In this document: in pieces, positions 38,601 through 48,413 of the stretch | Layout of the letters: every line of letters starts with the position of its first letter | Position numbering within the stretch: position 1 is the stretch's first letter | Origin: Inia geoffrensis | Lineage: Eukaryota > Chordata > Mammalia > Artiodactyla > Iniidae | DNA: 64,000 nucleotides | Reading direction: 5' to 3' | NCBI GenBank assembly: GCA_036417435.1 | Contig: CM070919.1 | Location: 36,999,818 to 37,063,817, forward strand | Notes under the pieces: model-generated | Database searches by the model: none | What the model was told of the DNA's origin: nothing | The model's input: only the letters and a program-made list of their open reading frames with translations | Position numbers and translations under genes: made by a program

Positions 38601-38830
38601 AGGGGCTTACCTAGTGGTGCAGTGGTTGGGAGTCTGCCTGCCGATGCAGGGGATACGGGTTCGTGCCCTGGGAAGATCCCACATGCTGCGGAGCAGCTAG
38701 GCCCGTGAGCCATGGCCGCTGAGCCGGCGAGTCCAGAGCCTGTGCTCCACAATGGGAGAGGCCACAACAGTGAGAGGTCCGTGTACCACAAAAGAAAAAA
38801 AAAAAAAAAAAAAAAGAAAAGTAAAGAAAA
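38601..38830 (+). mobile_element. CHR-2-type SINE, short form
   Basis: Begins 'aggggcttacctagtggtgc' and ends 'tgagaggtccgtgtaccaca' plus an A-rich tail to about 38830. A small deletion in the B-box region ('gttcgtgccctgggaagatc'). Confidence 0.9.
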
Positions 38831-41143
38831 AGAATTTAACCTAAAATCAGCAGCTCATTAAGGGAAATAAAATCACCAGAAATTATATCATCACAGCCAC
38901 AGCCATCCAGGGCTCTTGTCTTATCTGCTGGGTCATAAGAATGGGACCTTTCTAAATTTGAAGGGCATCCAATCAAATAAGTAAAGGTGTTGCTCACCTC
39001 TGGCTCTTGGGGGGATTGCTAGGCAGTCTGCCCAGTGTATGCTAACTGCAAAACACTGTCATGGTTTTGAAACACCTATGTTCCAGGAAAGCTTTTTGGG
39101 GTGCATGGAGAAGTTTTACTTATTTTTTTGACATGAAGCAAAAAATAAATCACCAAGCTCTTTGAGCACAGGGGTTCTTAAGCGGGAAGTAGAAGGAAAG
39201 AATAGGCAGAAAAGACGATCTCCTCTGAAGTGAAGGTCGTTTTTCCAAAAGAGTAGCATTTAGTCTCAGTTTAAGGAAAACACTTTTAAATAGCTGGGAG
39301 AGCTACAAACTTCAGTTTAGGGAATGAGTGCTTCAAAAGAACAGTGCTTTAAGAGGCCTGGCAAGGCAGCAGCAGGATGAAGAGTTGGCTTTGCGTAGCT
39401 TTGAACACAGGAGTAAAGAAACAGAGGCATCTCTGACTAAAAGGCCCTGAGATCCTATGGCATCAATGGGTCAGTTGCAGGGGCAGGGGGTGTGGGGGCG
39501 ATCTTTCTCTCTCAACGTCTCCCAGGGCAGCCACCCCTCCCTATCCCACCCCCCTACTCCCTTCACCCTTCCTCTCTCCACTGTTGTGTCCCCAGGGACA
39601 GCACTTCTTAAGCTGGAGCGTTCAGGCACCATCTCTGCAGTCTGGATTAATCCTGGAGCCTGACAAGTTCTGGAACAGGAAGCCAGGTCTGCAAGGCCGC
39701 TGGGGTGCAGTCGGACCTGGAGGTCTGGAGGGGAACTAGAGCCCTGAAGCCCACCCACATCCTTGAAGCCGAGGGAGGAACACGTCCTCCTAACAGTACT
39801 TCTAAGGGGTCAACGTGCTCCCCACCCGACGGTGATCCGTACTCACTTGAGGCAGCAAGGACCACCTCTAACCGGCCCCCTCAATTCCGCCTTGAGGGTC
39901 CTCACACATGTGTGAGAGCGCAGGCCACAGATCTATTCAGTCAGCTGAACCCAGTGCTGCCGGGGTCCCTCCAGTCCCATCCCCCAGCCCCTCCCTCTGG
40001 GACCGTATCTAATAGAAGAAAGAGCACAGAGGGATTGGCTGAATCAAGGGACCTGGGAGCCTGGGTACGAGTTTGAAGACCGAGAACCTAAGGCGCAATT
40101 ACATATTATGGGAAACTCTTGTGGGGTGTGTGAGGGGAGGTTAGGAGGCTGAGAGGCTGAGTCGACCTGGTGAGTCCAGACCCAGGACACCACACAGCCC
40201 CGCCCCCCTTTCCCTGCCATCAGACAAGGGGTGCCTCAACTCCGGCCGGGACTCTGCACTTCCCCCTCCCTGATTCTCCTCCAGAAGAGCAGGTGGCCCC
40301 CCTTTGAGAGCAGCGTCACGACAACGCACCAAGTCCCCCTGCATTAAGGTGCTACTGGAAGCTCTTCCTGAACAGCAGTGCTGGCTTGGAGCGAACCTGT
40401 GCACCGTCAAAGTTGGTCTCGTCCTGCAGCTGAGGGACGCAGGCTTTAAGTCAGCTGCCCTGGATTTCAATCAATCAGTCACCCCTTACGTCAGGTGACC
40501 CGACTTATATCACTGTGTGCCCCTCAAGCCTGCAACTTGAAAAGTTGGGAACTTCATGTTGATCCCAGCGGCTAACATAGCAGAATGCACACTGTAGTCA
40601 CCCCCAAGCCTGGCTTAGAGCCAGGATATAAGGTAAGGGGAAGGGCGTGCACTCATGGTGATGACAGTGTACTTCATGTACAAGAAGTGTCTAGGGACTC
40701 TGGGATACAGCAAGCAGTGCACGACACAGCAGCTCCCTGGCAAAGCTGGTGATGCACAGGGAGAGCAGGCACACCCACGCATGCATAGGTTCCAGGGCGG
40801 GAGCTGGGGCACAGCCAACCGGGAGGGTGTGAAAGCGGAGGATCTGAGCCTTCTTGAGAAAGGCAGACACAGAGGATGGATGAGAAACAAAGACCAGATG
40901 AAACATGGATTTGAAAAACACACGCTGTTCTTGAAATTGGGGTGGGGGCACCCCAGATTTGAATCCTTTTACTCCCCAGTTGCTAGTGCTTTGGCATTTG
41001 CCCAGTTACTTAAAAAATGTGACTGATAATATCTAACCCATAGAATACTGCATTTGTAGTGGTTTTGTGTGTTTATGTTTCTATAGTGGAATAACCTTTT
41101 CTACAAGAAAATGTATATTTTCTGAAATAAGTTAAAACCCCTG
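38831..41143. other. Single-copy DNA with a GC-rich, CpG-containing core (39.45-40.45 kb)
   Basis: No exon that I can defend. Part of the GC-rich core (about 39990-40300) looks like a diverged copy of the CpG-rich block at 43.34-43.53 kb. Both have, in order, a 'gagcRcagaggg...ggctgaat' motif, a 'gggacctgggagcctggg'/'ggggcctgcgagcctcggg' motif and a 'gccggRMactctgc' motif. That suggests an old duplicate of a zinc-finger-gene 5' region. Open frames here are composition artefacts. Confidence 0.45.
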
Positions 41144-41160
41144 TTTAAAAAGTACTATAT

Positions 41161-41466
41161 CGGACTTCCCTGGTGGCGCAGTGGTTAAGAATCTGCCTGC
41201 CAATGCACAGGACAGGGGCTCGAGGCCTGGTCAGGGAAGATCCCACATGCCGTGGATCAGATAAACCCATGCGTCACAACTACTGAGCTTGCATGCCACA
41301 ACTACTGAAGCTCGTGCCTAGAGCTGTTGCTCCACAACAAGAGAAGCCACCACCATAAGAAGCCCGTGCACCGCAACAAAGAGTAACCCCTACTCGCTGC
41401 AACTAGAGAAAGCCCACGCGCAGCAATGAAGACAAAACGCAGCCAAAAATAAATTAATTATTTGTT
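41161..41466 (+). mobile_element. CHR-1-type SINE, long form
   Basis: Starts 'cggacttccctggtggcgca'; body with 'ccacaactactgaagctcgt'; A/T-rich tail to 41466. Target-site duplication TTTAAAAAGTACTATAT at 41144-41160 and about 41468-41484. Confidence 0.95.
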
Positions 41467-41484
41467 TTTTAAAAAGTACTATAT

Positions 41485-41648
41485 TGGGCTTCCCTGGTGG
41501 CGCAGTGGTTGAGAGTCCGCCTGCCGATGCAGGGGACACGGCTTCGTGTCCCAGTCCGGGAAGATCCCACATGCCGCGGAGCGGCTGGGTCTGTGAGGCA
41601 TGGCCGCTGAGCCTGCACGTCCGGAGCAAAAAAAAAAAAAAAAAATGC
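41485..41648 (+). mobile_element. CHR-2-type SINE, 3'-truncated, in the same target as the previous SINE
   Basis: Starts 'tgggcttccctggtggcgca' right after the second target copy and stops at 'cacgtccggagc', followed by an A-run. It lacks the normal 3' third. GTACTATAT occurs a third time at 41649-41657, showing a second insertion into the duplicated target of the first SINE. Confidence 0.9.
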
Positions 41649-41734
41649 GTACTATATCTTTCTGTACATGTTCTCTTGGAAGAACAGAGAGAAGGAGTGG
41701 GAGAGTGAGAAAGACCAATATTTAGTGCACATTT

Positions 41735-41905
41735 CTCATGCAGGTGCTCTGCTGGCTCAGATACATTTATCCCCACTTTACAAAGGAGGAAATAAGCTCA
41801 GAGAGGTTTAGTAATTTTCCCAAAGCCAAACAGCTATTGAGTGGCAGAACCAAGATCTGAACCAAGTCTGTTACCTTCAAAGCCTAAATCCCCATCACAA
41901 AAAAA
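41735..41905 (-). mobile_element. MIR SINE, antisense
   Basis: The text 'tatccccactttacaaagga' (41769-41788), 'gctcagagaggtttag' and 'gtggcagaaccaagatctga' is the reverse complement of the MIR core. Ancient mammalian element. Confidence 0.85.
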
Positions 41906-41999
41906 AAACTCAATTAATATTTACATTTATCGAATTACATTGCAAACTGGGGTGTTCTTGGCACAATCCTGAATAAGAGTGAGAAAGAAAAAAATAGCA

Positions 42000-42235
42000 T
42001 TGTTCCTACAGTCAACCAAAATTTTTGGAGCAGCTGCTAGATGCCTGGCCCTTTTTGGGGTTCAGCAGTGATCACGACAGGAAGAGTCCTGCTTTCATGA
42101 ACCATGTAGTGGGGAGGAGAGATGGGTGCAACTTAGGTGAGGGATTTCACCTTGCTGGGCCTCTGTTTTCTCATCTGGAAAATGGGACGGGTGCTCCTCA
42201 TTTTGTGGGATTGTCCAGCCCTCACATTCTCTGAT
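42000..42235. mobile_element. Ancient MIR/L2-class remnants
   Basis: The text at 42020-42120 ('gcagctgctagatgcctggc', 'cagcagtgatcacgacagga') resembles a common mammalian ancient repeat also seen at 63835-63970. 42130-42235 resembles sense MIR 3' ('tgggcctctgttttctcatc', 'tggaaaatggga'). Confidence 0.6.
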
Positions 42236-43329
42236 TCCATAAGAAACATTTGTTTTCCTGTTTCGTTAAAATTCATTCAGGCCGTGAGCTGTGATGAATG
42301 TCGTTAACTGCTCCCCAATCACTCTATTTCCACCCATTTCCTGGGATCAGGTCTTTCCCCCAACATGACTCACAATCAATCAAGTAACTGAACCTAAGGG
42401 GCGCCCAGCAGAAGAATTCCAGCCCTGGCTTCTCAGGAGCTCTGCGGTCTACCTGGCCAGGTAAACTTAACTCACCTGGGACAAGGTGGCCATCCCTAGT
42501 TTTGCATCAACATGATCTCGGGTACAAACCTCCCTGTTTTTCCATTTTGTCTTTAAGTTACTTGTTGAAACAACTGCACAAATATGAAAAAATATATAAA
42601 ATCAGGCATCCTCTGCCCCCAGTGCCTACTAATACATGATTTTCTGCCCCTTTAATGATAAAGAGAGAACATTTCAGCATTCCACTGCCCTTATTATTTT
42701 TCATTTTTGTTGATAAATATACTGAATACATCTTTCAGTATTTTAACAATGGAACATTTATTTAGGTTGTTCCAGACCCAGCCTTTAGTGGTAAAGGTTT
42801 TGTTGTTATATTTCTACTATGTTTCCTTTAAAAATCATTATCCTATTTAAATGGATTAAGTCAATTCTATAAGCATTTATCTTATGATATTGATGAAATT
42901 AATACATAAAGGGCAGTAGCACAAGTTGGTTGGACTTGAGAACCTCTATTAGCACAGTTACGTATAAATATTATCTATATGTAAACCAAAGTACATGCCG
43001 CCCAGTGAGATTCTCCGACTCTTTTTCACTGCCTGTCCCTCAAGCCTGTGAGAAATGGAATATTTCTTGCCACCTCAGTAAACAAAGGATGTCCCAGTCG
43101 TCAGCACTTGCAGCGCTCCAGCGTGAGCCGCGTGCCCTGAGTAACTCAGGATATGCAAATACAGAATGCAGGCCCCAGGGAGCTGAGGTGCATAGCAAAG
43201 GAAGGATTTCAGTGAGCCCGGGCTCTGGCATCTTCGCATACAAAGAAAAGCGCTACATTCCTCACGTTGGGAGAGCCGGTTTTGCTTAGTTAACAATCAC
43301 CTTCTGATGTTCCCCATTAAGTGCGCCAG
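42236..43329. other. Single-copy DNA upstream of the CpG block
   Basis: No repeat or exon recognised. The open frame 42930-43289 (119 codons) has no domain, and overlapping antisense frames of similar size argue against coding. Confidence 0.5.
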
Positions 43330-44060
43330 TCCCCTGCCCTGTCCCCTGCCCCCGGTACTTTAGCTCAGGGAGGAAGGAGCGCAGAGGGCCTCGGCTGAAT
43401 AAGGGGCCTGCGAGCCTCGGGAGGAGTTTTCAGCCGCTTTCCCCGCAGTCGGGAGGAGGGGCGCTGACGCTGCAGCCGGACACTGCGCCTCCCTTGCCCC
43501 GTTTCCCCTCAGGAGGCTCAAGCGACCCCCTCCCTACGAAACCCAGGCCCCGCGAGCCAGGCAGAGGGCAGGGGCGAGAGGAGGGACCGAAGTTCCCCGG
43601 ACCAGACGCTGGGCGCCGCCCTTTCTACACAGCAACGGCGGGTGGCAGCGAACCCCTGCCCCTCAGAAGCTGGTCTTGCGCTGCCGCCCGGGCACCGGAC
43701 CAGGCGGAGGGTCGGCGCCCACGTACCCGGCCCGCCGTCCGCACGACTGTCACGGCTTCGGCCGCCGGGGCCCCTCCAGAGCCGGAAGACTCAGTGAGGC
43801 CGCCCTCCCCTCGGGCGCCGGGGCAGTTCCGTGACGGCGGAGGGAAGAGACCCCCAGCCGGGAGTTCCAGCTCTGCGGAAACTCCAGCTCCGTTCTGGGC
43901 ACAGGGGGTGGGACAGCTCAGTCCCGAGAGGGAGGGGGGCGCTGGGGGAGGGAGCCGCCAGGAGCGCAGGACCCCGTCGGGGGTCCTGGAGGGGCGGCCC
44001 GGCCTGGGGACCCCGCCCACTGGGGCCGCAGCCTGGGCCTTTATCCTGGAATCTTACACA
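43330..44060 (+). promoter_or_regulatory. CpG-rich block, likely promoter/first-exon region of a KRAB zinc-finger gene
   Basis: Strongly GC- and CpG-rich (dense from 43430 to 44030), unlike its surroundings. It lies 0.7 kb upstream of a KRAB exon, the usual layout at the 5' end of KRAB zinc-finger genes. The part from about 43711 onward is repeated in inverted orientation at 59160-59530. Frames through it (43494-44093, 199 codons; antisense 131 codons) are composition artefacts, as the duplicate breaks them. Promoter activity is an inference. Confidence 0.6.
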
Positions 44061-44584
44061 AAAAAAATTAGAAAGATATACGGTCTCCAGTAAATATTCA
44101 CAAATGATTGTTGCTGCTGTGCTTACTATTCTATTAAACGTGTAAAATACATAAAACACTTTAAGTTCAAAGTTAACTATGAATTTTTACCTGTCCTTAT
44201 TATGTCTCTGCTATTCCCGATTGTGGTTAATGAATCAGAGACTGTGGCATCACTAGTTTAAAATGAGCTTGTTAAAAATATGGAATTCAAGCCCACCAGA
44301 ACTAGTGAATCACCATCTGCACTTTTACAATCTCCCCAGTGTACTTGTGGACCCATGAGTAGTTGAAAGTTTCATTTCTACCTCGACATGTCTTTTCTGT
44401 CTGAGAAATACACACGTTTTATCCAATTTGATATAAATAAAACACTCAAAAATGCATATGCCTGTGTTGAAACCATCATTTTATCATTTCTTTTCCAGAT
44501 AAGTATAGTCTCTATACTGGTTTTGTGGAACACATGACATACTCTTTTCTTGTAGTTAGAAATAAGATAGAGAAACTTACTTTG

Positions 44585-44587
<3 letters not shown>

Positions 44588-44659
<72 letters not shown>
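44588..44659. repeat. (AT)n microsatellite, left arm
   Basis: About 35 AT units. The right-arm counterpart is at about 58577-58656 and is longer. The homologous position in both arms shows the tract predates the duplication. Confidence 0.97.
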
Positions 44660-44661
<2 letters not shown>

Positions 44662-44761
44662 TGGATAATTGAAAACACTCTTTCAACTTAAAACCAGTTC
44701 TCTTAATTTGCTCTTTTCTTCTTGGGTCACATTATGAACTCTTCCCATGGCCACAGGATAG

Positions 44762-45004
<243 letters not shown>

Positions 45005-45070
45005 GGTTTCAGATTGCAACGATTCAGGAAAGATTGCTAGTTTGTCGGTATAATTTACCTTATTCTTTAA

Positions 45071-45237
45071 AATTGCAGTCTCCCTTTTAGTATACTTTGT
45101 AACTGCTTGCGGTGTGTCTATATGAACTCTGTACTATATGCTCCTGTTATAGTCCTTACAATATATTGTCTTATTTTCTGTAACAATTTTCCACGGATTC
45201 TTTGGGCTTAAGTTATATTAAAAGGGAGACTGCAATT
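45071..45237. mobile_element. Candidate small inverted-terminal-repeat element (MITE-like), left copy
   Basis: 167 bp bounded by a perfect 19-bp inverted repeat: AATTGCAGTCTCCCTTTTA at 45071-45089 and its complement at 45219-45237. Non-coding. The copy in the right arm (about 57771-57935) has one altered base in an end. I cannot assign a superfamily; no clear target duplication. Confidence 0.6.
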
Positions 45238-45413
45238 CTGGGACATCCCTGGTGATGTAGTGGTTAAGAATTTGCCTGCCAATGCAGGGGACACGGGTTT
45301 GATCCCCAGTCTGGGAAGATCCCACGTGCCATGGAGCAACTAAGCCAGTGGGCTACAACTACTGAGCCTGCGCGCCACAATTACTGAAGCAGGTGTACCT
45401 TGAGGCCGTGTGC
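45238..45413 (+). mobile_element. CHR-type SINE, truncated, next to the NUMT (left arm)
   Basis: Starts 'gggacatccctggtgatgta' and covers the tRNA-like head and part of the body ('ctactgagcctgcgcgccac'), then ends without an A-tail at 'cttgaggccgtg', about 10 bp before the 16S rRNA homology. The mirrored copy is at 57597-57765. Confidence 0.85.
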
Positions 45414-45422
45414 CATTTATTT

Positions 45423-45825
45423 TTTGGAGAATAAAACCACCTCTGCGTGGTTAAAATTTAGACCAGCTAGTCAAAACGCTTTATCACCTTTTCTTCTAAA
45501 ACACTGATCAACGGAACAAGTTTTACTAGGGATAACAGTGTAATTGTGTTCTGGAGTTCATATCGGCAATATGGTTTATGACCTTGATGCTGGATCACGA
45601 CATTTCAATGGTATAACTGCTATTAATTGTGTGTTTGTTCAACGATTAAAGTCGCACGTGATCTGAGTTCAGACTGGAGTCATCCCGGTTGCTGTCTACT
45701 GCAGATTTCTTCCAGTATGAAAGGACAAGCGCAATACGGCTTACTTTACAAAATGTCTGCAAGCTAAATGATGATGTTATCTACATTCAATTAATTTATA
45801 CATACCCTACTGTAGAACAGGGTTT
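45423..45825 (+). pseudogene. MT-RNR2: NUMT: mitochondrial 16S rRNA, 3' part
   Basis: Matches the peptidyl-transferase end of the large-subunit rRNA. Examples are 'ggaacaag...tagggataacag', 'gttcaacgattaaagtc' (45637-45653), 'gtgatctgagttcagac' and 'gaaaggacaagcg'. Diverged with small indels. The 5' two thirds of the rRNA are absent. Confidence 0.95.
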
Positions 45826-45900
45826 GTTACGGTAGCAGAGCCCGGTAATTATGTAAAACCGAAACCTTTATCTGCACGGGTTCAAGTCCTCTTCCTAAGA
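45826..45900 (+). pseudogene. MT-TL1: NUMT: tRNA-Leu(UUR)
   Basis: 75 bp immediately after 16S, with the conserved 'gcagagcccggtaatt' D-arm (also the site of the mitochondrial transcription terminator) and 'ggttcaagtcct' T-arm. Not expected to function in the nucleus. Copy at 57106-57180. Confidence 0.95.
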
Positions 45901-46828
45901 ATATGTTTATAATCAACATTCTTTCACAAATGACCCAATTTAATTCACCATAGCATTCCTCATATTAACTAAATGGAAAATCCTAGGCTATAAACAAATC
46001 CAGAAAGGGCCAAAAATCATCAGCCCCCATGGATCATTACAAACCATGGCTGAGGCATTCAAATTACTTATTAAAGAACCACTATGTCCATCAACATCAT
46101 CAATTTATATATTATTGCCTCAATGCTAGCCTTAACCCTGGCTCTCACAAAATGAATTCCTCTTCCCATACCTTATCCACGAATTCATATAAATGTAGGC
46201 ATACTATTTACATTAGCCTTATCACACCTTAGCCATTTTTTCCATCCTCAGATCTGGATGAGCTTCGCATTCAAAATACTTACTCTCTGGAGCCCTAGGG
46301 ACAATAGAACAGACAACCTCATATGAAGTAATGTAGCAGTTATTCCATTCTCAGTCTTACTGATAAATGGATCATTTACACTTTCAACAGTAATTATTAC
46401 ACAAGAACACCTATGACTAATTTTCTCCTGACCGCTACCCAGAATTTGATTATCTCCGCAGGAGCAGAAATCCAATGAAGCCCCACTTGATTTAACAGAA
46501 GTGGAATGAAAACCTGTAATTTTCTGCAGTGTAGAAAAAGTAGCAGGCCCACTCACCCCGTCCTTCCTAGAGAATATGTCAATTTTCTTATAATAAACAT
46601 TTCCACAACAATCTATTTTTAGGAGCATTTGACAATCCCTAGGTGCCAGAATTATATACAGCCCAAGTCATCATTCAGACACATCTAATTAGAGCTTCCT
46701 ACCCACAATTTTGATGTGACCAACGTCTACATCTCTTATAAAAAGGTTTTTTTACTACTAACATTAGCCCGATGTATATGAGAGTTTTCACTACCTGTCG
46801 TCATACCAGGCAACCCACCACAAACTTA
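45901..46828 (+). pseudogene. MT-ND1: NUMT: NADH dehydrogenase subunit 1
   Basis: Opens with 'atatgtttataatcaac' right behind tRNA-Leu. Conserved stretches include 'aaatcctaggctataaacaa', 'ggatgagcttcgcattcaaa', 'ctcatatgaagtaa' and the end 'ccaccacaaacttaag' at 46813-46828. Multiple frameshifts. The inverted duplication ends inside this gene at 46657. Confidence 0.92.
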
Positions 46829-47028
46829 AGAAATATGTCTGACAAAAGAGTAACTTTGATAGAGTAAATCATAGAGGTTTCAATGCTCTTATTCCTGGAA
46901 TTGAATTCTTCCTAAGAATTTTACATTCTCCATGCTACCACTTTACACCACATGCTATATAGTAAGGTTCTCTAAGTAAGCTTCAGGCCCATACCTCCAA
47001 AATGTTGTCGTATATCCTTCCTGTACTA
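46829..47028. pseudogene. NUMT: tRNA-Ile, tRNA-Gln (reverse), tRNA-Met
   Basis: tRNA-Ile at 46830-46898 ('aaatatgtctgacaaaagag'), tRNA-Gln on the opposite strand at about 46890-46960 and tRNA-Met at 46961-47028 ('agtaaggttctc...ccatacctcca'). Same order and strands as mtDNA. Confidence 0.9.
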
Positions 47029-48032
47029 ATAAACTCTCATTGTTTTTACTATCGTTCTACTGACTATTATCTTAGGGAACATAATTGTATAACAAGCTCA
47101 CACTGGTTAATGGTATCCCCATTCTAATAAAAAAACACGAACTCATAAGCTACAGAAGCATCCAACAAATATTTCCTAAAACAATCCACCACATCAATAC
47201 TACTTATAATGGCTATTATCATTAATCTAATATACTCTGGTCAAAGAACACAAAGAATAACAAAAATCTGTAATCCAGCAACATCCACCCTCATGAAAAT
47301 TGCCCTTGTCACAAATGTAGGACTTTCCCCATTTCACTTCTGAGAGTCTGAAGTAACACAAGGCATCACATGAACAGCAGGCCTGATGCTATTTACATGA
47401 CAAAAGTGCACCCTTATCAGTTTCATACCACATGTCACCATCCATCAACCTAAATGTACTATTAATCATAGTGATATTATAAATCACAGCTGGAGGCTGA
47501 GGCAGACTTAGCCATACTCACCTGGAAAACATTACACCCTCCCCTTCAATTGCCCATATAGGACGAATAACAGCTATTATAAAGTATATCCCAATTATAA
47601 CAATCCTAAACATATGAATTTATATCATCACAACACTCTCTTCTTCTTATTTATGCCCAGATCATGTACTACAAGAGTATCATTATCACATACATGAGAT
47701 GAAACACCTCCCATCACAATCCTTCTCCTCACCATTATAGTATAATTAGGACATTGCCCATCACTATCAGGGTTTTTACCCAAATGAATAATTATCCAAG
47801 AGATAACAAAAATGACAGTATCATTCTACCAACACTAAAAACCATCACAGCAGTCCTCAGCATATATTTCTACTTGCAGCTAACATACTCCACATCACTA
47901 ACTATGTTCTCTTCATTAAAAAACACAAAAATAAAACAACTTGAACATACAAAGAAATAACCTTCCTGTCATTACCAATCATAATACCCACACGATTACT
48001 ACACATAACACCCATTCTATCGACGCTGGACT
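47029..48032 (+). pseudogene. MT-ND2: NUMT: NADH dehydrogenase subunit 2
   Basis: Fills the space between tRNA-Met and tRNA-Trp. Begins 'ataaactctcattgttttta', with ND2-like text at 47230-47700. Length is close to the normal ~1044 bp; the frame is broken in several places. Confidence 0.85.
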
Positions 48033-48411
48033 AGGAATTTAAGTCAGTTCAGACCAAGAGCTTTCAAAACCCTAAACAAGTACAATTTACTTAATTCCTA
48101 AAAATAAGGATTGCAAGACTTTATCCCACATCAATTGAATGTAAAGCAAACATTGCAGTTAAGCTTTACGAGATTGATGAGTTTTAACCCCATAAACTTT
48201 AGTTAACAGGCCAATCCTCCAGTCAGCTGGCTTCAGTCTGCGTCTGCTTCATGTGAGAAAGAACAACAGGCAGGAACATCACCGGCAGGATTGACGCCGC
48301 TTCTCTGCAGCGTCTACAGTTCAATTTGTTGAGTCACCACAGGGTTGGCCAGAAAGAGGGCTCAACCTCTGTCTTTACATTTACAGTCGAATGCTAGCTC
48401 AGTCTTTTTAC
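48033..48411. pseudogene. NUMT: tRNA-Trp and the Ala-Asn-Cys-Tyr cluster
   Basis: tRNA-Trp 48033-48099 (+), then reverse-strand tRNA-Ala (~48101-48168), tRNA-Asn (~48170-48239), a short segment at 48240-48276 where the light-strand origin hairpin lies in mtDNA (its stem is no longer recognisable), tRNA-Cys (~48277-48343) and tRNA-Tyr (48344-48411). Confidence 0.9.
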
Positions 48412-48413
48412 CT

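Noticed and set aside
43494..44093. 199-codon frame and overlapping antisense frames in the CpG-rich block
   Set aside because: GC-rich DNA lacks stops in all frames; the inverted duplicate carries frame-breaking changes; composition is P/G/R-rich without a domain.
48240..48276. Preserved mitochondrial light-strand origin hairpin in the NUMT
   Set aside because: The position is right but the stem no longer pairs well by eye.
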